DNA of 64,000 nt from Candidatus Laterigemmans baculatus. GTDB lineage: Bacteria > Planctomycetota > Planctomycetia > Pirellulales > Pirellulaceae. Location: the NCBI RefSeq assembly GCF_010367455.1, contig NZ_WRPR01000036.1, forward strand, positions 1 through 64,000, read 5' to 3'. The notes below the pieces were generated by a model. That model saw only the letters and a list, made by a program, of their open reading frames with translations. It searched no databases and was not told the origin of the DNA. Within the stretch, counting starts at the first letter, position 1; each line of letters begins with the position of its first letter. Positions 8,530-16,934 of this stretch are shown here, piece after piece. The position numbers and the translations under genes are program-made.

Positions 8530-9255
8530 ATGCCCAATAGCGACGAAGCATCGAAAATGCGGATCGACTTGGATGCGGAGGGATTCAAAATCTCCGAAGC
8601 CGACGTCACCTCGATCGAGACCGACGTCGACTACCTCCGCCCACTCGTGAAGGATTTTCCGACCGCGGTCTTATACATCACGATCGTGCTGAACGAGTCG
8701 AGTCAGCAGTATGAGGTCCGGACTTCGTTAGTTCTGCCCGGCCGCACTTTCTCCACCGGAGATACGGCTGAGCACTGGCAACCCTCGCTCGAGCAATGTT
8801 TGCGAAAAGTGGGGCGACGGGTCGAGCATTATAAATCGTCGATGAGTGGCGACGCGCGGCACGCTCATCTGGCGGCGGGAACGGTCCATGACGTCGAGCC
8901 TTCGCAGTTGATCGACGGACAAAAAGTCCAGGAGGCGCACGAGCAGGACGACTATGTCTCCTTCCGCCGCTGCCTGTTCCCTTATGAAGACTCCTTGCGA
9001 ACCCGCATCGGCCGCTGGATCGAGCGGTACCCGCAGGTCACCGCCGCCCTCGGCCATCGCCTGCAAATCGATGACATCATCGAAGAAACCTTTTTGCTGG
9101 CCTTCGAACGCTATCCGAAATGGCCTCGCGAGGTCCTCTTTGGCGACTGGCTCGAGCACTTGATTGACCCCGCCGTGCGACTGCTCGCCCGGCACCCGAC
9201 GCGTGAACTGGAGACGATCAGCTACATGCGGACTTTGCAAGAAACCACACCCTGA
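8530..9255 (+). CDS. HPF/RaiA-like domain fused to sigma-region-2-like domain
   Basis: 241 residues. Residues 20-103 follow the pattern of ribosome hibernation factors (HPF/RaiA/YfiA): a region spaced like LRPLVKDFPTAVLYITIVL, strand YEVRTSLVLPGRTFS and a final helix CLRKVGRRVEHYK. Those proteins bind the 30S decoding site and stop translation in starved cells. Residues 145-235 are different: QIDDIIEETFLLAFERYP followed by FGDWLEHLIDPAVRLL resembles region 2 of sigma-70 factors (DLVQETFLRAW ... WL). No region 4 is present, so it is not an ordinary sigma factor. The gene lies 51 bases before an eRF1-like gene. Domain calls are by eye. Confidence 0.72.
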   Translation: MPNSDEASKMRIDLDAEGFKISEADVTSIETDVDYLRPLVKDFPTAVLYITIVLNESSQQYEVRTSLVLPGRTFSTGDTAEHWQPSLEQCLRKVGRRVEHYKSSMSGDARHAHLAAGTVHDVEPSQLIDGQKVQEAHEQDDYVSFRRCLFPYEDSLRTRIGRWIERYPQVTAALGHRLQIDDIIEETFLLAFERYPKWPREVLFGDWLEHLIDPAVRLLARHPTRELETISYMRTLQETTP

Positions 9256-9306
9256 CCGGCTACCACGATTCTTACTCGTCAACCGCCCTCCGACTCAGGA
9301 TGCATC

Positions 9307-10506
9307 ATGGATATGGACCTCATCCGTCCCAATACGCTGGCCGACCTGGCTGCGATCGAGCAAGAGAATTGCGTCTCAATCCTCATGCCTTCGCATCCCA
9401 CCGGGAAGGACTCGCGGCAAGATCCGATTCGCCTGGAGAATCTCCTCAATAAAGCGCAGGAGGCTTTGAAAGAGCGGGGCATGCGGCGCCCCGATATCGA
9501 TTCGCTCCTTGAACCGGCTCGCGATGTCCTCGGCCAGCTCAGCTTCTGGCAGCATCAAGGTTACGGTTTGGCAATCTACCTCGCCCCGGGAACCGCGCGG
9601 ATGCTGCGGTTGCCCGAGGCGGTCCAGGAATCGATGACGATCGGCCCGCGGTTCAATGTTAAACCGATCCTCGCTTCGGTGGCGGCGAGTGATCCGTTCT
9701 ATGTGCTCGCCCTGACCGAGGAGCGCGCTAAACTGTTCCTTGGCTCTCAGAAGGAACTCGTCGAAATCAATGCGAGCGGTTTTCCGATCACCGCCGAGGA
9801 AGTTGTTGCGGTCCGCGATCCCGAGGTCCAACTGCAGTCTCACGGCGGCGCGGCCCCCCCGGGTGCTCGCGGAGATCGGGGAACGCCGAGCGACGCGGGC
9901 CAGGCGCACTACCATGGTCATGGTGAAGGCGAATCGAAGCTCGAAGCCGACACGGTCCACTACATCAAGGCTGTCGCCGAGCGAGTCGCCTCCTATCTTT
10001 ACCAGGATGATTCGCCGCTGATCCTCGCCGCCGACAATGGTCTGGCCGGACTCTACCGCCGCGAGCACCGTCGCGGACGGCTTCTGGAAACCGGCGTCGC
10101 GGGCAGCCCCGACTCGCTGTCGCTCCAAGACCTTCGCCAGCGAGCTTGGGGGATCGCCGCTCCGGTGCTCGAGGGCGATCAGTCGCAGATGCTCGATCGC
10201 TTCGGAACGGCCGCGGCTGCCGGAAAAGGCGCTGAAGGGTTTGCCGAAGTCGCTGAAGCGGCGGCCGTCGGCAAGATTGACGTCCTGCTGTTCGATCCCC
10301 GCGCCCAACAGGCAGGGCAGCTCAGCGAAGACGGTACCTCGGCATCGCTGGTCGACGCGGACGAGGAAGCCGCCGACGGTGCGGCCTGCGAGGATCTGGT
10401 CAACCGTGCGGTGGTCGACACGCTTCGCTCGAGCGGCCGCGTGATTCCGCTCCGCTACGGCACGGAGCGCGCCCCGCAACATCCCAAAGCGATTCTGCGG
10501 TATTAG
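9307..10506 (+). CDS. Bacterial eRF1-like protein, baeRF family 3 type
   Basis: 399 residues matching the bacterial archaeo-eukaryotic release factor group (baeRF, family 3 style). The N-terminus VSILMPSHPTGKDSRQDPIR is typical. The middle domain carries a His/Gly loop HYHGHGEGE at about 201-209, where eRF1 has its GGQ loop. The last domain (KIDVLLFDPRA ... LVNRAVVDTLRSSGRVIPL) looks L7Ae-like. No GGQ is present, so peptide release is doubtful; related bacterial eRF1 homologues (for example Balon) act in ribosome hibernation. The neighbouring HPF-like gene supports that reading. The start is the ATG at 9307; a second Met lies two codons downstream. Confidence 0.85.
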   Translation: MDMDLIRPNTLADLAAIEQENCVSILMPSHPTGKDSRQDPIRLENLLNKAQEALKERGMRRPDIDSLLEPARDVLGQLSFWQHQGYGLAIYLAPGTARMLRLPEAVQESMTIGPRFNVKPILASVAASDPFYVLALTEERAKLFLGSQKELVEINASGFPITAEEVVAVRDPEVQLQSHGGAAPPGARGDRGTPSDAGQAHYHGHGEGESKLEADTVHYIKAVAERVASYLYQDDSPLILAADNGLAGLYRREHRRGRLLETGVAGSPDSLSLQDLRQRAWGIAAPVLEGDQSQMLDRFGTAAAAGKGAEGFAEVAEAAAVGKIDVLLFDPRAQQAGQLSEDGTSASLVDADEEAADGAACEDLVNRAVVDTLRSSGRVIPLRYGTERAPQHPKAILRY

Positions 10507-10550
10507 ATGAGGCTTTTTTCCGCGAGCCCCCTGGCTAGCCGGAGTTGCCC

Positions 10551-10623
10551 ATCAGCCGCCACGCGCTAGCGTCCGGTTGTCACGGAGTTTTCGGGAACCG
10601 GGGGCTAGCGCCCGGCGGCTGAT
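10551..10623. repeat. Family B inverted repeat
   Basis: A 73-bp imperfect palindrome. The left arm begins ATCAGCCGCC and runs through GCGCTAGC; the right arm ends in GGCGGCTGAT. The two arms of about 28 bases pair with roughly five mismatches. Copies with the same ends occur at about 20777, 30209 (interrupted) and 37132. Confidence 0.85.
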
Positions 10624-10660
10624 GGAGGATCTGGACAGCGGGCGATGCCTTCTACTTTTT

Positions 10661-10790
10661 GAGCCGACGGCGCTAGCCGCGGGTGAGCCGACGGCGCCGG
10701 ACGGATCGAACTCGTATCTAAACGCCGCCGCAGCGCCACGTTTTCGCGCGGCGCGGACCGGATTGGGCCCGAGGCTAGCGCCTACGGCTC
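10661..10790. repeat. Family A core inverted repeat, without terminal ends
   Basis: The left arm is GAGCCGACGGCGCTAGCCG, followed by a partial second copy; the right arm is GAGGCTAGCGCCTACGGCTC. The arms pair imperfectly. The right arm reaches the stop codon of rdgB, so the reverse complement of its final TCA serves as the TGA stop. The GGCTCTGTCAG ends of complete copies are missing. Confidence 0.75.
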
Positions 10791-11394
10791 AATGGAAAGA
10801 CGCCAGGCGTTGCAATGGCGGCAGCAGGAGACGCATCGCCCTCGAGCGGTGGCTGAGGGCCTTCTTCGCCATTGGACCGAGCTCCCCGAACGTTCGGTGG
10901 TACTCGGGTATCAAGAACAGCGGATCGTAGCCGAAACCATGCGCCCCGGCTTCCGCCGTGGCGATCTGCCCGCGGCAGATTCCGCTAATCTCCAGCCGCA
11001 CCTCGCCGTCGGGATCCGAGAGACAGAGCTGACAGGTGTAGAAGGCGGACCGATCTTCGGCCGGCACCCCCTGCAGCTCTTCAAGCAGTTTGCGATTGTT
11101 CGCCGCGTCGGTTGCGGTGGGGCCCGAGTAGCGTGCCGAGTAGACGCCGGGTCTGCCGCCCAGAGCGTCCACCGACAGCCCACTGTCTTCGGCCAACACC
11201 CAGCGACCGAGATGTCGCGCTTGCTCGGTCGCCTTGAGCCGGGCATTTTCTACGAAACTCGTTCCCGTCTCCTCGACCTCGATCGCCTCGGGGATCTCGG
11301 CCAAAGAGCTAACGCAGATTCCCGAGCCCGCGAGCAGGTCGCGAAGCTCTACCAATTTTTTGGCATTATGCGAACCGAGAACAATATCCAACAT
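10789..11394 (-). CDS. rdgB: Non-canonical purine NTP pyrophosphatase (RdgB/HAM1)
   Basis: 201 residues. RdgB hydrolyses ITP, dITP and XTP to the monophosphates and keeps deaminated purines out of nucleic acids. Motifs seen: the N-terminal DIVLGSHNAKKLVEL, LAEDSGLSVDALGGRPGVYSA, GFGYDPLFLIPEY and MAKKALSHRSRAMR at the C-terminus. These are the conserved substrate and metal sites of the HAM1 family. Length is usual. The ATG overlaps the stop of the upstream SPOR-like gene (TGATG), so the two are probably cotranscribed. Confidence 0.96.
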   Translation of the reverse strand: MLDIVLGSHNAKKLVELRDLLAGSGICVSSLAEIPEAIEVEETGTSFVENARLKATEQARHLGRWVLAEDSGLSVDALGGRPGVYSARYSGPTATDAANNRKLLEELQGVPAEDRSAFYTCQLCLSDPDGEVRLEISGICRGQIATAEAGAHGFGYDPLFLIPEYHRTFGELGPMAKKALSHRSRAMRLLLPPLQRLASFH

Positions 11395-12578
11395 CAGCGT
11401 CCCAGGCTTGTCGCCGCGGAGTAGAGGCTGCGTTTGGTGACTTTGGGAACCGCGATCGGATGCGGCTCCACGTCGAATGGAATCTTCTTGATGTGATTCG
11501 CTACGCGGACCATTCTGCCCTGCGTATCGCGTTCAAATCGTTCGCCCGAGGCATACTGCTCGATCGTGCGGCGGATCTCCGGAGCGTACTCAAAGCCATT
11601 GCCGACGGGCCGCCCGAGGCTCTCGAAGCTGCCGACCGTGACGATGCTCTTGGAGCGATCGTGGAACTCGTAAGCCTCCACTCCTTTCTCCCGCAGAGCC
11701 ATCACCATCTGGTTGGCCAAGTCGGCGCTTTGGTCGAGCCGCTCGCTGCTCGGCTTGAGATCTTTTTCGACTTTGCCACCGATCATCGTGGTCGAAAGCC
11801 CTTCAAAGGTCCGCACGACCACCGTGTATTTGCCTTTGCAGTCGAGCAGGCTGTGTTCGACATTCTCATTGAGGCGGCGGACGAACGAGTCGACTTCCGG
11901 GGCCTGGGTGAAATTGTCCGGCAGCATCGGATTGCGAGTCACGAAGGCATTGAACATCGGACCTCGCGTCTTCCGCTGCTCACCTTGCGTCAGCTGCTGA
12001 TGAATCCGGCGGATGGCAGCCATCGGCCCGACTTCGGTCTCCGGCGAGACCTGCTGGAACACACCCGGCTGAATCGTCTTTAAGGTTTGGAGCGTCGACT
12101 TCAGCTCGGGATGGTTCACTGAATCGAACTCACCCACCAGCACCGCGTAGGCTTCGTAGCGAGCCGCGTTGGCGTATCGCAATTGCTTCCGGTCGGGCCC
12201 GAACGAACCGACGGGCCTCGTGAAATCGAAGTTCTCTTTATAAACGTAGGCTGGCATGTTGTAGTCGCGGCGAAGTTCAATCACCAATTGGTGAGCCTGC
12301 TTTTTTCCCTCGGGCCCCGAGAACGTTTCGGCCAGAATCATCCACGGCCCCTCGACCTCGGTCAGCTCATACGCCTGCTCTGGATCGGCTTCGACCTTCC
12401 GGGCCCCGAACAGCCGCAGGAACGAAGGCCCATCGGCGGTCGCCAAAGTCGGAAGCAGGGAAGCGGCAAGCAGCGCCACGAGCCCCCCCCTCAAGACGTG
12501 CGTGAAGCCGATCGGCTTCGAAACAGCGGACAGGTTGCATGGAGCAGAGCCGCAAGCAGTACCGGCGCGTGATGCCAT
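11394..12578 (-). CDS. Membrane-anchored or secreted protein with SPOR-like repeats
   Basis: 394 residues with a hydrophobic N-terminal segment (GGLVALLAASLLPTLATADG) that is a signal peptide or anchor. Two stretches look like SPOR domains, which bind peptidoglycan stripped of stem peptides: WMILAETFSGPEGKKQAHQL with LRRDYNMPAYVYKE, and YTVVVRTFEG followed by LREKGVEAYEFHD and SIVTVGSF. This is a visual resemblance only. The family looks like a conserved planctomycete protein of unknown function. It is transcribed with rdgB, whose start touches its stop codon. Confidence 0.75.
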   Translation of the reverse strand: MASRAGTACGSAPCNLSAVSKPIGFTHVLRGGLVALLAASLLPTLATADGPSFLRLFGARKVEADPEQAYELTEVEGPWMILAETFSGPEGKKQAHQLVIELRRDYNMPAYVYKENFDFTRPVGSFGPDRKQLRYANAARYEAYAVLVGEFDSVNHPELKSTLQTLKTIQPGVFQQVSPETEVGPMAAIRRIHQQLTQGEQRKTRGPMFNAFVTRNPMLPDNFTQAPEVDSFVRRLNENVEHSLLDCKGKYTVVVRTFEGLSTTMIGGKVEKDLKPSSERLDQSADLANQMVMALREKGVEAYEFHDRSKSIVTVGSFESLGRPVGNGFEYAPEIRRTIEQYASGERFERDTQGRMVRVANHIKKIPFDVEPHPIAVPKVTKRSLYSAATSLGR

Positions 12579-12661
12579 CTGGTTTCTCCCGTCGAGGCGG
12601 GTGGAGCGTGGTTGGAGCGATCTCGACGTCGATTACCAGACCGCGGCGGTCAGGTGAAAGA

Positions 12662-14437
12662 TCATTCGGCGAGATTCGCCTGCCTTGGCCGCAGCATCAC
12701 TCGCCACGCTTCCTCGGCCGCAGCCAAGTCGCGGCGCGTCGGTTTCCCCTGCCCATAGACCACCCGGTTGTAGGCTTCCACCAAGCATTCGCCGGCCGCC
12801 GCGGAATCTCCCAACAGCCGCCGAGCCCGCCGCATGTATTCGCTCGGCGTCTCCTCTTCCCCTCGCGGCGCACCCTGCTCCCGTCCCCAAGCCTCGAGCG
12901 CCTGGAACGAGACGACGATCGCCGCCGCCGGGTCGCTGCCGTCGGCCAGCGGGTTGCGGAAGGAAGCGAACGATCGCAGCGGCCGAGCGGAAATCCCTGC
13001 CGGCTCCGACTCTGGCGCCCCCTCCGCCGCAACTTCCCCACGAAAAAACCGCAACACGCTTTCCCACCACTCTCGAAGCTGGTCGCGATGCTGGTAAGCA
13101 AAGATCACGATCACGGCCAGCAGTACGCCGACGATCACTAGCTTGACGAGCGTCGTCAACCAACTCCCGAGCTGCGGCAGCGAAGGAGCGGGCGACGGCG
13201 GCGGAGGGCTGCTCGCCGGCCCGCTCCCGCTCGACTCGGCTGCCGAGGACGAGGCTTCAGCCCGCTGCGCTCCCTCCGAAGACCGTTCTCCCGACTGCTC
13301 ACCGCCCGACTGCTCACCGCCCGACTGCTCACCGCCCGACTGCTCACCGCCCGACTGCTCACCTCCGGACTGCTCACCACCCGACTGCTCTCCACCCGAC
13401 GGCTCACCAGTTGGCCGTTGCCCGTCGCCTGGTTGCTCGGCCTCGGAATCGTCTCCTTGGGTCGCAGTTGGGGGAGCGTCATCGGCAGACCCCGTCCCTT
13501 CGTCCCCCCATCCGTATCGACTCGGCTCGAGCCACTCGGGCGACACGACCCAATTCGGCACCTCGAGCGCCGCGACCAGCCGGCCCGGCAGTGGCAGCGC
13601 GAAACAGACCAGCAGCATCACGGCGACCAAAACCGCTCCGCCGCCGAGCCAAGCCACCGAAACATCGGTGGGCATTTCGGTCCCGCGTTGCCGCAGGTAG
13701 CGGCGGAGCCCGAGAAAGCTGGTGGTGACCAGCAGCGTCAGGGTGGCGAACAAGTACAGTCCGAGCGACCACAACGCGCTGCGGCGAATCTCCTCGCTGT
13801 CGGGCAGCAGAAGCTGACCGAGTCCGAACATCGGGAGCGCTGCGAGAGCCAAATACAACACCCACCGGCCCGGCTGATGGCCGCGTTTCTTCCGCGGCAG
13901 CGCCCGCGAATCTTCCCGCTCCCGCTCTTCGCTGCTCGTCGTGCCGTCGAGGCGGAGATCGGCCGCCGCGGTGCGACTGCGCTGCGCCCCGAGAGAACCA
14001 GTCCCGCCAAACAATCCGCTGGCCGAAACCAATCCCTCGCCACTGGCCCGCTCCGCATCATCGATCACTGTGCAATCGAAAGTCACGCGGTCGGCCAACC
14101 ACCAGATCAGCCCCAACAGCAGCAGGTTGAACAACCAACTCAGTTCCGCCATGGGGCCGCTGAGGGTGACGAACTGGCTGATCACCAGGAAGGTCGCAAG
14201 CCCCAGTGCGGCGGCATACCCCGACGCATAGCCGCGGCCCTCTTCGATCGCGATCCGAGCGATCAACGTCGTCGCAAAGATGAACAAGAACAGGATGTAC
14301 ATCAGCCTGCCCGGGAAATCGCCGCGGTACAGGCAGAGCACCAAAAAATGCACCAGCGCCGTGAGCATCACGATGATCAGCGACGGACAGATCGCGATCA
14401 CCGCGTAATCGGCGGCGGTTTGCTTGGGTCGGCTCAT
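12662..14437 (-). CDS. Multipass membrane protein with C-terminal DUF4129
   Basis: 591 residues. The N-terminal half has several membrane segments (about residues 14-34, 45-62, 75-90, 95-113, 195-215, 225-245 and 260-285). A Ser/Gly/Glu-rich linker follows, with about seven tandem GGEQS units from a 15-base repeat, then another membrane span (TLVKLVIVGVLLAVIVIFA) and a cytoplasmic DUF4129 domain (AYNRVVYGQGKPTRRDL). This is the layout of TgpA-type proteins but without the transglutaminase domain between the membrane block and DUF4129. It ends the MoxR-DUF58-DUF4129 operon and overlaps the DUF58 stop by ATGA. Confidence 0.88.
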   Translation of the reverse strand: MSRPKQTAADYAVIAICPSLIIVMLTALVHFLVLCLYRGDFPGRLMYILFLFIFATTLIARIAIEEGRGYASGYAAALGLATFLVISQFVTLSGPMAELSWLFNLLLLGLIWWLADRVTFDCTVIDDAERASGEGLVSASGLFGGTGSLGAQRSRTAAADLRLDGTTSSEEREREDSRALPRKKRGHQPGRWVLYLALAALPMFGLGQLLLPDSEEIRRSALWSLGLYLFATLTLLVTTSFLGLRRYLRQRGTEMPTDVSVAWLGGGAVLVAVMLLVCFALPLPGRLVAALEVPNWVVSPEWLEPSRYGWGDEGTGSADDAPPTATQGDDSEAEQPGDGQRPTGEPSGGEQSGGEQSGGEQSGGEQSGGEQSGGEQSGGEQSGERSSEGAQRAEASSSAAESSGSGPASSPPPPSPAPSLPQLGSWLTTLVKLVIVGVLLAVIVIFAYQHRDQLREWWESVLRFFRGEVAAEGAPESEPAGISARPLRSFASFRNPLADGSDPAAAIVVSFQALEAWGREQGAPRGEEETPSEYMRRARRLLGDSAAAGECLVEAYNRVVYGQGKPTRRDLAAAEEAWRVMLRPRQANLAE

Positions 14438-15855
14438 CGACTCACCACCCGCCGGCAGACCTCCGGCAACTGTTGCTCGTCGACCAACTGCATCACGGGG
14501 ATATTTGCGGCGATGAAGGGTCCGGCGACTTTGGCGTAATCATTCACATCATACCTGTTCACGATGATCGCGACCGACCAGCCGCGACGAGCCATTCCCA
14601 GAATCGCGGCGGTGGTCGAGGGTTCGGCTTGCTGCAAGACGACGATCAGCGTCGTGTCGCGAGCGAGCCGCGATTCGGCCTCGAGCAGCGTCACTCCCAG
14701 CGGCAAGGCTGCGGTCAACTCCAGCCGTGCCAGCGTCCGCTGAATCTCGCGTTGATGCACCGGCCCGCGGTCCGCCGAAATCACCACCGGCCGGAGACGC
14801 GAGTCCTCGTCCCGCATCGCCAGCGTCGAGCGGGCCAGCGAACGAGTGCGAAAATCGGCCGCCCAGCCTTCGGTCTTAATTCGATCGGCGGCGTCCCGCC
14901 CGTTGGTGAGTAGACCGATCGGTTGCCCCATCTCGTACAGCGCCGCGGCCAAAGACGCGGCCAGCGTGATCGCCAACTCGCTCCGCACCGGCTCATGGCG
15001 CTGAGGATTGGTGTCGCGGTGCAGGTCCAGGACGAGCGTTGCGCCAGCCACGGTCGTCGGTTCGTAGACCTTGCTGTGCAGCGTCCCGGTCCGCGCCGTG
15101 GCTGCCCAATGCACCTGACGCAGCGGATCGCCCGGCTGCCACTGACGGATCCCGCGCAGCCGCGTCGGGTCGTCCATCAGTTGATCGCTGATCCGAATCT
15201 CGCCGATCGGCCGCCGCGAAGCGACGTCGTACCCGGCCAGCGGAATGACCCGCGGCATCACCAGCAAGTACTGCGGCTCGGCCCCCACGCGGTACCGCCG
15301 ATTGAGCCCCATCAGATCCCCCGTCTCCAACACGCTCGGTCCGATCTGGTAGTAACCGCGGCGGTTGCACTTCAGTCGGTAGCCGAGGAAGCGCGACCGG
15401 CCGGGGCCGAGCAGCATCAACTGCAACCGCGAGCCCTCGACTCCCAGCGGCGGGGGATCGTGCAGGAGCGCCGCCCGCGGCAAGAGATCCTCGACCAACA
15501 ACCACGCGATCGGAAGCCGCCCGCGATTCTCCACCACGATTTCGATCGGCACCGTCGCACCGACCTCGACTTCCAGCGGCCCGGTCCGCCGCCGCGCGAC
15601 CGCCTGGTTCGACCAGGCCCGCGCCAGCAAGCGATTGCCGACGAACAGCGCCACCGCCGCGTAGGCCGCGTAAAGCCACAGCGAAGCTCCCGCAATCATC
15701 CCGAGGAGAATCAGTGCCGCCGCCGCGGCCAACCAACCGAGCACGCCGATTCCCGCTCCCCCAGCCCCGGCCCCAGCGAACGGCTCTTCACTGGGCCGAC
15801 CGGCGCTGGGCCTCGACGCGTCGACGGCGGGCAGCGCGGGGTCGCCGACGCTCAC
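14434..15855 (-). CDS. DUF58 domain protein
   Basis: 473 residues. Two adjacent membrane segments lie at about 37-75 (LAAAAALILLGMIAGASLWL and the next stretch). The DUF58 region has the typical IRQWQPGDPLRQVHWAATAR motif followed by VYEPTTVAGATLVLDLHRD, a von Willebrand A-like fold. DUF58 proteins are the usual partners of MoxR AAA+ ATPases and DUF4129 proteins; the set is thought to act on envelope protein or cofactor assembly. Both ends overlap neighbours by ATGA, which indicates translational coupling. Confidence 0.93.
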   Translation of the reverse strand: MSVGDPALPAVDASRPSAGRPSEEPFAGAGAGGAGIGVLGWLAAAAALILLGMIAGASLWLYAAYAAVALFVGNRLLARAWSNQAVARRRTGPLEVEVGATVPIEIVVENRGRLPIAWLLVEDLLPRAALLHDPPPLGVEGSRLQLMLLGPGRSRFLGYRLKCNRRGYYQIGPSVLETGDLMGLNRRYRVGAEPQYLLVMPRVIPLAGYDVASRRPIGEIRISDQLMDDPTRLRGIRQWQPGDPLRQVHWAATARTGTLHSKVYEPTTVAGATLVLDLHRDTNPQRHEPVRSELAITLAASLAAALYEMGQPIGLLTNGRDAADRIKTEGWAADFRTRSLARSTLAMRDEDSRLRPVVISADRGPVHQREIQRTLARLELTAALPLGVTLLEAESRLARDTTLIVVLQQAEPSTTAAILGMARRGWSVAIIVNRYDVNDYAKVAGPFIAANIPVMQLVDEQQLPEVCRRVVSR

Positions 15856-16928
15856 CGCCGAACGCCTCGCCCGCTCGAGGCCTGGGCGGCGACTCGAGGA
15901 GCGGCTTGGCTCGAGCCCCGCGCGCCCTCGGCCAGCAACTCGTTCCCGGCCGCCGCGGCTGGCGTGGCCTCGATCGTCGGAACCGCGATCTCCGCAACGA
16001 TCTCTTCCATTACCTGTTCGGCCGTGATCTTCCGCAGCCGACTTTCGGGGCGAACGATGACGCGATGGTTCATCACCGGGCCGACCAAGCGTTTGATGTC
16101 GTCGGGCTGGACGTAGCCTCGGCCACGAATCGCGGCCATCGCTTGAGCGCAGCGAAACAGGGCGATGCTCGCTCGCGGGCTTCCACCGAGCGCCAGATCT
16201 TCATGCTCGCGCGTGTCGCTGACGATCTGCAGCAAGTACTGGCGGACTTTTGGATCGACGTGGACTTGGCGGATCGCTTCCTGAGCGGCTCGCAGCTCAG
16301 CCGCCGAGGCGACTTCTTCGAGCTTGTCGACCGGGTGCGCACGCTGCAGCAGGTCGAGCATCCGCAGCTCCTCTTCCATCGTCGGATAGCCGAGGCTGAA
16401 CCGCATCAGGAAACGATCGAGCTGGGCTTCGGGCAGCGGAAAAGTTCCCTCGTGGTCGACCGGGTTCTGCGTGGCGATGACCAGGAACGGAGGCGCGAGC
16501 GCGTGCGTGACGCCGTCGACCGTGACGCACGATTCGGCCATCGCTTCGAGCAGTGAGGCCTGCGTCCGAGGAGTCGCTCGGTTGATCTCGTCGGCCAGCA
16601 GGATTTGCGTGAACACCGGCCCCGGGCGGAACTCAAACTCGGCCGTTTTTTGGTTGAAGATCGAGGTGCCGGTGACGTCGCTCGGCAGCAAGTCGGGAGT
16701 GCACTGGACTCGTTTGAAACGACACCCGACGCTCCGGGCCAACGATCGGGCCAGCATCGTCTTGGCGACCCCCGGCACGTCCTCGAGCAACACATGCCCG
16801 CTGGAGAGCCAAGCGACCAGCGCCAGGACGAGCTGCTTGCGTTTGCCGACAATCACCTGCTCGACGTTGGTGATGATCCGCTTAGCTAATTCTGAGACGA
16901 CCGCCGGAGAAGAGTTCTGGGTGCTCAA
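15852..16928 (-). CDS. MoxR-family AAA+ ATPase
   Basis: 358 residues. Walker A appears as the MoxR-typical DVPGVAKTMLARSLA (about 50-64) and Walker B as ILLADEINRATPRTQASLLEAM (the DE is near residues 113-114); the sensor region is FLVIATQNPVDHEGTFPLPEAQ. The C-terminal lid contains VRQYLLQIVSDTREHEDLALGGSPRASIAL, usual in this family. MoxR proteins act as chaperone-like ATPases for partner proteins, here most likely the DUF58 protein encoded next. The C-terminal tail (about residues 325-358) is Ala/Ser-rich and divergent. Confidence 0.96.
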   Translation of the reverse strand: MSTQNSSPAVVSELAKRIITNVEQVIVGKRKQLVLALVAWLSSGHVLLEDVPGVAKTMLARSLARSVGCRFKRVQCTPDLLPSDVTGTSIFNQKTAEFEFRPGPVFTQILLADEINRATPRTQASLLEAMAESCVTVDGVTHALAPPFLVIATQNPVDHEGTFPLPEAQLDRFLMRFSLGYPTMEEELRMLDLLQRAHPVDKLEEVASAAELRAAQEAIRQVHVDPKVRQYLLQIVSDTREHEDLALGGSPRASIALFRCAQAMAAIRGRGYVQPDDIKRLVGPVMNHRVIVRPESRLRKITAEQVMEEIVAEIAVPTIEATPAAAAGNELLAEGARGSSQAAPRVAAQASSGRGVRR

Positions 16929-16934
16929 GGTCAG

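Noticed and set aside
9376-10482. 368-residue minus-strand frame opposite the eRF1-like gene
   Set aside because: Antisense shadow; the plus-strand frame matches the baeRF family over its full length.
13300-13395. CRISPR-like array of short repeats
   Set aside because: Units are 15 bp, in tandem without unique spacers, and in frame with a real gene. It is a coding tandem repeat.
13143-13700. Proline/serine-rich open frame on the plus strand
   Set aside because: It is the complement of the GGEQS repeat in the DUF4129 gene. Repeats with period 15 keep several frames open.
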